Shown here: piece after piece, positions 44,940 through 51,403 of the stretch
How positions within the stretch are numbered: position 1 is the stretch's first letter
How the letters are laid out: every line of letters begins with the position of its first letter
Position numbers and translations under genes: made by a program
Assembly (NCBI RefSeq): GCF_014836955.1
Contig: NZ_JACSPV010000028.1
Coordinates: 1-56,258 of the forward strand
DNA: 56,258 nucleotides
Source: Bacillus norwichensis
Lineage (GTDB): Bacteria > Bacillota > Bacilli > Bacillales > Bacillaceae_C
Reading direction: 5' to 3'
Notes under the pieces: generated by a model
The model's database searches: none
Told to the model about the DNA's origin: nothing
What the model saw: the letters and a program-made list of their open reading frames with translations, nothing else

Positions 44940-45986
44940 TTACTGTTTCACTTCAGACCATGCACGATCATAGTACTTAATCGCTTCTCCGACGTCCTTT
45001 GCATGTACACCCCGCTCAAATTCTTCATCCGTCAATTCCAGCTCCTGCTTGACATCATCAGGAAGCAATTCAAGCGCAGCCTTATTCGGGTTATGATATG
45101 GATAATCCATTGTAATTTCTTTGCTTATTTCAGGACGCAAAATAAAGTCAATAAATTTTTCTGCATTTTCTTTGTGTGGTGCCCCCTTAGGGATAACGAA
45201 ATTATCTTGCCATAAGCTAAGATGATCTTCAGGAAGAACCATCTTGATGCTTGGGTTTTCTCTCATAGCAAGCGCTGCTTCAGCTCCATAAACGACTCCA
45301 GCTTTCACCTCTCCGCTGACAAGCAAGTTTTTCGGACTGTCACTATCGAATGCTTTAATATTTGGCATCAGCTTTTTCAATTCCTTACCAGCCTTCATAA
45401 TCTCATCTTCGTTTGTACTATTTACGGAATATCCCATCATTTCCAGCATGGCTCCTAACATAGTACGGGGATCATCAACTACAACAAGACTATCTTTCAG
45501 CTTTGGGTTAAACAAATCTTTATAGCTCTTTATCTTAAAGTCTACCAGATCTTCATTATATGCAATGATTTCTGTCCCCCACATGTACGGAACAGAGTAT
45601 TCATCTTCTGGATCAAAATCCCATCCCATAAACTTTTCATCGATATTTTTCAAGTTCGGTATATTGTCTTTATTCATTTTCTCAAGCTGCCCCTCATTAA
45701 TCAGCACCTCGATAAAATAAGTCGAAGGGACAGCTATATCGTAAGTAGCATTCCCAACGTTCAACTTCGCAATAAGCTCTTCATTAGATGAGATTGTGCT
45801 GTAGTTGACTTTAATTCCTGTCTCTTCTTCAAATTGCTTAATCAATTCTTCAGGCAAATATTCTGACCAATTTAGAATGTTGACCACATTTTCATCCTTG
45901 CCGTCAGCTCCAGTGCCCCCACATCCAGCGATCAGCAGAACAAACACTAATGCAGATACAAGTAAGCCTGCCCTTTTAAATCTCAT
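44940..45986 (-). CDS. PotD-type polyamine-binding lipoprotein (copy 5)
   Basis: A 348-residue lipoprotein (lipobox IAGC). The pocket motifs NWSEY, PSTYFIE, VDDPRTM, GVVYGAE and SLWQDNF equal those of copy 4, so the two likely bind the same or similar ligands. RBS AAGGAG before ATG 45986. It is followed by the FAD oxidase gene after about 40 bases. Confidence 0.88.
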   Translation of the reverse strand: MRFKRAGLLVSALVFVLLIAGCGGTGADGKDENVVNILNWSEYLPEELIKQFEEETGIKVNYSTISSNEELIAKLNVGNATYDIAVPSTYFIEVLINEGQLEKMNKDNIPNLKNIDEKFMGWDFDPEDEYSVPYMWGTEIIAYNEDLVDFKIKSYKDLFNPKLKDSLVVVDDPRTMLGAMLEMMGYSVNSTNEDEIMKAGKELKKLMPNIKAFDSDSPKNLLVSGEVKAGVVYGAEAALAMRENPSIKMVLPEDHLSLWQDNFVIPKGAPHKENAEKFIDFILRPEISKEITMDYPYHNPNKAALELLPDDVKQELELTDEEFERGVHAKDVGEAIKYYDRAWSEVKQ

Positions 45987-46061
45987 TTAGACATTCTCCT
46001 TTAGATGCTAGAAATTTTTATCCACCTTCTCGCCTGAGATACCAACCAAAAGCTTGTGAAT

Positions 46062-46253
46062 CAAATGCGCTTTTGCGTATTTGCAAACAGATTTTTATCG
46101 AGCTTTCGCTCGCTAAATTTTCTCTGAAAATCTTTGGCATCCGCCGAGGACTATCACTTTATTCAGCGGGGTTTGAACCCCCTCTGAATAGAATACCAAT
46201 AGGCATTCATCTCACCGCTTACAGGAGCGGAAGACTTCTGCTGAATGAAATTA
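46062..46253 (+). repeat. Multi-hairpin intergenic element, copy 7 of 7
   Basis: This is the longest copy (192 bp). Hairpin 1 is CAAATGCGC-tttt-GCGTATTTG, hairpin 2 CGAGC/GCTCG, hairpin 3 TATTCAG-GGGGTTTGAACCCC-CTGAATA and hairpin 4 CTCACCGCTT/AGCGGAAG. The outer pair of hairpin 3 (T-A) and the A-T to G-C swap in hairpin 4 compensate relative to copy 2. It lies between the potD copy 5 start and the biotinyl-like gene. Confidence 0.82.
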
Positions 46254-46266
46254 GATTGTATTTCAC

Positions 46267-46503
46267 TTAGATTTCGAGAGCATATTCCTCCACATAAGCC
46301 AAGACCATTCCCTTGACAACTTCCTCCCCCTCCCGAACCTCCACTGAAGATATTTTTCCTTGGTAAGTCTTTTTGATTTCCAGTATGGTATCATCCTTTT
46401 GCCTAATTTTAAAGAATGTATTACAGCGTTTTTGGGTAAGGTTTTCTTGAATACGGAACCTAACTAGTACTCCGTCACAAGGGCTTAAAATCATTTCTTC
46501 CAT
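46267..46503 (-). CDS. Small biotinyl/lipoyl-like domain protein
   Basis: A 78-residue protein (start ATG 46503, seven bases after AGGGGGAGG). It looks like a single biotinyl-type barrel: MILSPCDGVLVRFRI forms the first half and GKISSVEVREGEEVVKGMVL the second. Between them, where biotin carriers have a Met-Lys-Met, it has LEIKKTYQG, so a lysine is present but the context is not canonical. It could be a carrier, a membrane-fusion-like fragment or a regulatory barrel. No carboxylase gene is nearby. It lies between nhaC and potD copy 5. Confidence 0.55.
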   Translation of the reverse strand: MEEMILSPCDGVLVRFRIQENLTQKRCNTFFKIRQKDDTILEIKKTYQGKISSVEVREGEEVVKGMVLAYVEEYALEI

Positions 46504-46602
46504 TAACACTATCCTCCCCCTCTTTAACCGATTTTTCAATTTTTTACAAAGGAATCGCTTTCATTTTTGAAAAAACCAAAGTTTCAATTAATTCTCGTTA
46601 AA

Positions 46603-46647
46603 AGAGCTTGCAGCAGTTAACAACGTTAACTGACTGCATGTTGCTCT
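46603..46647 (-). terminator. Terminator overlapping the 3' end of nhaC
   Basis: A long imperfect stem: GAGC-TGCAG-CAGTTAAC pairs with GTTAACTG-TGCA-GCTC. On the minus strand it is followed by TTTTAACG. The stop codon lies inside the hairpin. Read-through would be needed for cotranscription with the genes downstream. Confidence 0.65.
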
Positions 46648-48068
46648 CTCTTGCTTTTGGCTTTTTCAGCTACTTCATCCTTGTATTCTATTTTAAACCC
46701 GATCATCCCATAAATAATGGAAATGATTGGGCTAATCAAACATAGAAACGCAAAAGGCAGATAGCTCAATGTAGCAACACCAAGCGTAGTCGCCATAAAG
46801 GCTCCGCATGTATTCCAAGGAACAAGCGGTGATGTCATCGTCCCAGCATCTTCAAGTGTACGGGATAGGTTTTTTGCCTTTAGTCCACGCTTTTCATATT
46901 CCGCAGCATACATTCGTCCAGGAACAATGATAGACAGGTACTGATCACAGCCGACGATATTTGCTGATATACAAGTCGCAACCGTTGCAGCAATAAGACT
47001 TCCAGTCTTTTTGGCTAATTTTAAGATACCTTGGACAATTGCTTCGAAAATTCCCGTCCTTTCCAGAACACCCCCGAAACACATGGCTATAATGATCAAA
47101 GAAACCGTATACAATACTGATTCTATACCGCCATTATTCAATAGATTGTCCACAATCTCAATATCTGTGTTGATAGAATACCCGTAATATAAAATGTTTA
47201 TGGCGTCTCCAACAGGAACTTTTTGGACTACAACAGCACAGATTGCTCCAAGAAGCGAGCCAATTGTCAATCCAGGAAGAGCTGGAATCTTAAAAATCAT
47301 CATTACAATAATAAATGACGGAACTAACAGCAACCAAGGTGATATTGTAAAAATTTCTCCGAGCTGGGACTGAAGCAGTTGCACCTCTGACATTTCAGTG
47401 CCTTGCCCCGCGAATTTAATACCCATCACTGCATAAATGATCAACGCAATGACAAGAGCCGGAATAGTCGTGTAAAGCATGTGCTTGATATGTTCAAAAA
47501 GCTCAACTCCGACAATACCTGGAGCCAAATTTGTCGTTTCGGAAAGCGGGGAAATTTTATCTCCAAAATACACGCCGGAAATAACAGCTCCTGCTACCAT
47601 AGCCGGATTCATACCAAGTCCTTGACCGATTCCCATAATCGCAATCCCGATAGTTCCTGCAGCAGTCCAAGCATTCCCCGAGGCAATGGAAACAATGCAA
47701 GAAATAGCACAAGCAGCAACAAGGAAATATCCTGGTGCCAGAATATCCAACCCGTAATAAATCATCGTTGGGACGATTCCAGCAGCTATCCAGGAACCGA
47801 TGATTGCACCGATTACCATTAGGATGGTGATTGCTTGAAGTGCCATCCTGACTGCATCAAGCATACCCTCTTCGATTTCTTTCCATTTATATCCGAGCCG
47901 CAGCGCAACGATTGCAGCAACTCCTGCGCTTAAAAGCAGCGGAATATGAGGGTCTGACTTATATATGAATATCCCTGTAAATAGAGCAATCACCATAAAT
48001 CCAATTGGAATCAAAGCTACAAGTAAAGTAGGTTTTTTTACATCTTGCCGTTCTTGTTGTTTTTTCAA
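46626..48068 (-). CDS. nhaC: Na+/H+ antiporter of the NhaC family
   Basis: A 480-residue membrane protein with about eleven spans. It shows the NhaC features SGNAWTAAGTIGIAIMGIG, GVYFGDKISPLSETTNLA and TLEDAGTMTSPLVPWNTCG. NhaC-family members exchange Na+ for H+ or for organic acids (MleN). The start is TTG 48068, nine bases after GGAGG; the ATG at 48104 would sit before the predicted sigma-54 transcript start (about 48101). Sigma-54 control with pot and gab genes suggests that it balances ions or exports a product during amine use. Confidence 0.88.
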   Translation of the reverse strand: MKKQQERQDVKKPTLLVALIPIGFMVIALFTGIFIYKSDPHIPLLLSAGVAAIVALRLGYKWKEIEEGMLDAVRMALQAITILMVIGAIIGSWIAAGIVPTMIYYGLDILAPGYFLVAACAISCIVSIASGNAWTAAGTIGIAIMGIGQGLGMNPAMVAGAVISGVYFGDKISPLSETTNLAPGIVGVELFEHIKHMLYTTIPALVIALIIYAVMGIKFAGQGTEMSEVQLLQSQLGEIFTISPWLLLVPSFIIVMMIFKIPALPGLTIGSLLGAICAVVVQKVPVGDAINILYYGYSINTDIEIVDNLLNNGGIESVLYTVSLIIIAMCFGGVLERTGIFEAIVQGILKLAKKTGSLIAATVATCISANIVGCDQYLSIIVPGRMYAAEYEKRGLKAKNLSRTLEDAGTMTSPLVPWNTCGAFMATTLGVATLSYLPFAFLCLISPIISIIYGMIGFKIEYKDEVAEKAKSKREQHAVS

Positions 48069-48111
48069 ATTTATGTAACCTCCTGATGAAAAAAGCGTTA
48101 TCATTTACTAA

Positions 48112-48127
48112 TGCAATATTCGTGCCA
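48112..48127 (-). promoter_or_regulatory. Sigma-54 (-24/-12) promoter of nhaC
   Basis: On the minus strand TGGCACGAATATTGCA is a full match to the TGGCACG-N4-TTGCA consensus. The predicted start at about 48101 supports the TTG start codon at 48068. Confidence 0.9.
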
Positions 48128-48144
48128 AGAATGAAAGGGGTTAC

Positions 48145-48158
48145 TGATAACGTTTTCT
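48145..48158. promoter_or_regulatory. Possible cre (CcpA) site upstream of nhaC
   Basis: TGATAACGTTTTCT fits the cre core TGNNARCGNWWWCA except for the last base. It lies between the sigma-54 promoter and the activator palindrome, the same order as at gabD. Confidence 0.4.
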
Positions 48159-48177
48159 TTATTAAAGATGCCTAAGG

Positions 48178-48195
48178 TTATTCAAAAATGAATAA
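48178..48195. promoter_or_regulatory. Activator-binding palindrome upstream of nhaC
   Basis: TTATTCA-AAAA-TGAATAA is a perfect inverted repeat with 7-base arms. It is centred about 85 bases before the predicted sigma-54 start and is nearly identical to the site upstream of gabD. Confidence 0.7.
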
Positions 48196-48242
48196 TGATT
48201 GCTGATTTGCATGGCTTTTTGAAAGTTGGGTGTCTTTTTATT

Positions 48243-48280
48243 AAAAAAAGCCGCTTCTGCAAACGAGAAGCGAAGCTTTA
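48243..48280 (-). terminator. Terminator of the aminotransferase gene
   Basis: AAAGC-GCTTCT pairs with AGAAGC-GCTTT. On the minus strand the stem is followed by a T run (TTTTTTTAAT). Confidence 0.8.
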
Positions 48281-48281
48281 T

Positions 48282-49661
48282 TTACAGCTTTCTAATCACT
48301 TTTTCAAAGACATCCAACGTTTGGTCAATTTCTTCCTCTCCATGTGCAGTTGAAATGCTATAACGGTTCAACGGCTTTGTATAGATTCCCTCATTGATTA
48401 ATTGGAAATCTAATTCTCTTCTTAATTCAAAGTCAGCGTTTTGCAGGTCCCGGTAATTCAGAATTCGGTCTTTTTCAGTGAAAATCAGGTTGAAAATGGA
48501 GCCTAAACCCAATGTTTGTACCGGTATTCCCCGTTGGGAGAAAAGCTTGCTGATTCCTGCTTTCAGCTTTTCAGCTGATTCATTGATTCGATTGATCTCC
48601 TCCTCCAAAACGGCTATTGTTTCAAGACCTGCTGCCAGAATAGAGGGATGCCCATTATACGTTCCACTATGAAAAAGCACGTCCCTAGCCCTGGAATTTT
48701 TACTTTGACTATTGTCAAACACATCTGAAGCTGCCTTTGGAAGACTTACCTCCATAACATTTTTTCGTCCTCCTGTAACACCAATCGGGTACCCCCCACC
48801 AACTGCCTTACCAAGCGCCGTCAAATCCGGTTTAATATTGTAATGCTCCTGAGCTCCTCCCATTCCCAGCCGGAAACACGTTTTCACTTCATCAAATATC
48901 AGAAGAATTTCCAATTCCTCCGTCAATTTCCGAAGACCTTCCATAAAACCTCTCTCGGCCGGAATGAACCCGCCCTGAATGGGCTCCACGATAATCGCAG
49001 CCAGTTCATCTTTCCATTTCCTCAGAATATTTGAAGCTGCATCTAAATCATTGAACGGCAAAATGACCGTATGCTCTTCATGATAGTGATCCATCCCTTT
49101 GGACTCAGCAACCGACTTTGGCTGATGAGGACTTCCGGCTTCTGCTAATGACGGATTCACACTAACTAAAACCTGATCGTATCCACCATGGTAATGCCCT
49201 TCAAATTTTGCAATTTTATTTTTACCTGTGTAGGCGCATGCCAAGCGAATCGCCAACAAAGTTGCTTCTGTGCCTGAGTTTGTATATCGCAGCAGTTCAA
49301 TGCTCGGATAAAGCTGTTGAATTTTCTTTCCCATTTCAACTTCCAACCGGTGCGGAGTTCCAAATAAGTAGGTACCATCATCATTTAACTGCTCTTGTAC
49401 CGCCTGGAGTATTCTCGGGTGTCCATGCCCAAGGACCAACGCTCCATAGGAAAGCAAATAATCAATATATTCATTTCCATCTAAATCATACAAGCGGCTC
49501 CCCTTCCCTTTTTCCATAATGATGGGATAAGGTGAAAAAAATTTAATATTGGCCGTCGTCCCTCCTGGCATGACTTTACTTGCTTCCTTATAAAATTCCA
49601 AAGATTTTGGAGTTCTTTCTACGAAGCGTTTGATTCCCATTCCTCTTTCACTGATTGCCAC
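48282..49661 (-). CDS. Class III PLP-dependent aminotransferase (aspartate aminotransferase family, GSA-aminomutase-like)
   Basis: A 459-residue enzyme of the class III (ornithine/GABA/glutamate-1-semialdehyde) group. The PLP lysine is Lys285 in LTALGKAVGGGYP. SGTEAT (about residues 129-134) binds phosphate, and IFDEVKTCFRLG holds the conserved aspartate. The substrate is not readable; an omega-amino acid or amine is likely, and it could feed the GabD-like dehydrogenase. The start is GTG 49661 behind GAGGTG. It is divergent from the RpiR regulator gene and has the palindrome ATGAAATA-TT-TATTTCAT about 50 bases upstream. Confidence 0.85.
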   Translation of the reverse strand: MAISERGMGIKRFVERTPKSLEFYKEASKVMPGGTTANIKFFSPYPIIMEKGKGSRLYDLDGNEYIDYLLSYGALVLGHGHPRILQAVQEQLNDDGTYLFGTPHRLEVEMGKKIQQLYPSIELLRYTNSGTEATLLAIRLACAYTGKNKIAKFEGHYHGGYDQVLVSVNPSLAEAGSPHQPKSVAESKGMDHYHEEHTVILPFNDLDAASNILRKWKDELAAIIVEPIQGGFIPAERGFMEGLRKLTEELEILLIFDEVKTCFRLGMGGAQEHYNIKPDLTALGKAVGGGYPIGVTGGRKNVMEVSLPKAASDVFDNSQSKNSRARDVLFHSGTYNGHPSILAAGLETIAVLEEEINRINESAEKLKAGISKLFSQRGIPVQTLGLGSIFNLIFTEKDRILNYRDLQNADFELRRELDFQLINEGIYTKPLNRYSISTAHGEEEIDQTLDVFEKVIRKL

Positions 49662-49709
49662 TGATCAGCACCTCTTTTGAGTAATTTTTATTTCTTTATT
49701 AAACATATT

Positions 49710-49727
49710 ATGAAATATTTATTTCAT
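49710..49727. promoter_or_regulatory. Candidate RpiR operator upstream of the aminotransferase gene
   Basis: ATGAAATATTTATTTCAT is a perfect 18-bp palindrome, similar to TGAAA-type operators reported for MurR/RpiR regulators. The rest of the 350-bp intergenic region is very AT-rich, with no gene. Confidence 0.55.
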
Positions 49728-50012
49728 TATATCCTATAAACACCTATTTTAAATAAAAATTTCTTTTTTTAATATAAATGTAATAAATATTGCATATAGA
49801 TCTTAAATGTAATATCTTTAATGACATAGGGCGCTCTAATCAACCACTTTTCAGCGTTTTGATAAGAGCCTTTTACAAAAGAGAAGTAAGCTCTCTAAAG
49901 GGAACATATTCGGGAGTTTTGAAAAACCATCCACTGTATTACACGGATTGTCATATTAAGCCGCATCCTCATTACAAACAAATTTATTCAACAGAATTGA
50001 AGGGTGGAATAA

Positions 50013-50882
50013 ATGGAAAACTATAACGTATATAACCATATTGCTGACAAAATACCTGAAATGAGCAAATCACATAAAAAAATTGCCAGTTATATTTTGA
50101 ACAACACAAATGTCGTTCCTTTTTTTAATGTGGCAACTCTAGCCAAAAAAGCCGATGTGAGCGAAGCTACAGTCGTACGGTTCGCTTCCTTTCTCGGATA
50201 TTCGGGCTATCCCGAGCTGCAATCCAGGATGCAAAGCTCCATTCAGAAACAATTGACCACAACGGAACGACTAAAGATGACAACAGATGTTTATGATGAC
50301 CGTACCCAATGGATATACGATATTTTTTATGATGACATGGAGAATATCAAGGCGACTATGGCAACATTGGATATAGAACAATTTCATCAGGCAGTCGACC
50401 TTTTACAGGAAGCGGATAAAATATATATCGCAGCCAATCGAAGTGCTGCAGCTTTGGGGATTTTCCTTCAATATTATTTGAACATCATTCTGGGGCATGC
50501 GGAGATGGTTCGTTCTGTCGAAAATCTGTCTGAACAATTGTATAGCCTCAATGAGAAAGATGTGGTCATCGGCATCAGTTTTCCACGTTATCCGAACAGC
50601 ACAATTCAAACACTAGCCTTTGCTAAAGAAAGAGGGTCAAGAACCATTTGCATTACGGATAGCCTGCTTTCCCCCTTAATGCCTCATTCTGATGTTGCGT
50701 TGACTGCAACAAGTCAGATGCCGACATTCATTGATTCATTCACTGCTCCACTCAGCCTGATTAACGCGCTAGTAGTCAGTATCGGGAAAGGACGCATGAA
50801 AGAAGCCGAGTCACGCTTGGAGAAAATAGAAGAGGCCTGGGAGCGATTCGATGTATTTCATAAGAGAGGGTCTTCTAAGTGA
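50013..50882 (+). CDS. MurR/RpiR family transcriptional regulator
   Basis: A 289-residue regulator. The N-terminal helix-turn-helix domain (about residues 1-75) contains NVATLAKKADVSEATVVRFA, and a C-terminal SIS domain (about 125-255) includes DKIYIAANRSAAALGIFLQYY and DVVIGISFPRYPNSTIQTLA. SIS domains normally bind sugar phosphates, but RpiR proteins near aminotransferases may sense other ligands. It is divergent from the class III aminotransferase gene and probably controls it. ATG 50013 follows AAGGGTGG. Confidence 0.88.
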   Translation: MENYNVYNHIADKIPEMSKSHKKIASYILNNTNVVPFFNVATLAKKADVSEATVVRFASFLGYSGYPELQSRMQSSIQKQLTTTERLKMTTDVYDDRTQWIYDIFYDDMENIKATMATLDIEQFHQAVDLLQEADKIYIAANRSAAALGIFLQYYLNIILGHAEMVRSVENLSEQLYSLNEKDVVIGISFPRYPNSTIQTLAFAKERGSRTICITDSLLSPLMPHSDVALTATSQMPTFIDSFTAPLSLINALVVSIGKGRMKEAESRLEKIEEAWERFDVFHKRGSSK

Positions 50883-51008
50883 AGAAAGCAATGGATAGCT
50901 GTTTATTGGCTTAGCTTGAGGAGACGGGCACCCTGCTGGGTCTCAAACTGCGTGTGCTTGCACTTCCTGTAGTCGAATCTCATACTGGCATTTTTAATGA
51001 GAGGTAAG

Positions 51009-51300
51009 CTAGTAATTCATTGATAAAAAAAGAACAGGAGCTCGCCTGTTCTTTTCTATGATGGATGTACTGCTTCCTTGGAGCCTCCCGTCAGCTATTG
51101 TCAACTCGACGCCTGTGTTCTGAATATCCTCGGCTAGTATCTCAAAAAATTTTTGCTCCAGTACTACGATATCAGCCAGTTTCCCCTCTTCAAGTGTTCC
51201 CAGCTCGATTTCCCGTAAAGTCCCGTAAGCTGAACCGGATGTGTAAGCTTTAATCACTTTAGAAAGCGTGATTCTTTCATGGGTTGGGCCAAACTTTTAA
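51009..51300 (-). pseudogene. C-terminal relic of a YtcJ-type amidohydrolase
   Basis: The minus-strand frame reads KFGPTHERITLSKVIKAYTS, then SAYGTLREIELGTLEEGKLA and DIVVLEQ. It aligns with the last 80 or so residues of the amidohydrolase at 37661-39277 (TAGSAFGNFMESKLGTLEKG). A stop codon precedes KFGP, and the metal-binding N-terminal three quarters are missing. The end of the frame runs into the terminator at 51026-51056. From 51301 to 51403 there is only debris. It is evidence that a second copy of this enzyme once stood next to hutH. Confidence 0.7.
51026..51056. terminator. Bidirectional terminator between the rpiR-like gene and the amidohydrolase relic
   Basis: AAAAGAACAGG and CCTGTTCTTTT with a 6-base loop, flanked by A and T runs. 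Confidence 0.85.
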
Positions 51301-51403
51301 CAGCTGGCTGAAAAATGATAGGTGATATCCATGATTCATCAGCATGGATGTTATTAGCGGCAAGCTTGCAATCTTTTATCCTCCTGATATGAAATCTGCT
51401 TTC

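Noticed and set aside
8001-46253. CRISPR-like array from the repeated elements
   Set aside because: The copies are thousands of bases apart, 150-190 bp long and contain hairpins; there are no short regular spacers.
46547-46567. Possible cre site (AATGAAAGCGATTCC, minus strand) before the biotinyl-like gene
   Set aside because: Only the left half fits the consensus; two or more key positions differ.
50883-51008. Possible further repeat copy after the rpiR-like gene (GAGACGGGCACC and GGGTCTC)
   Set aside because: It shows a small inverted repeat but no convincing similarity to either repeat family in the window.
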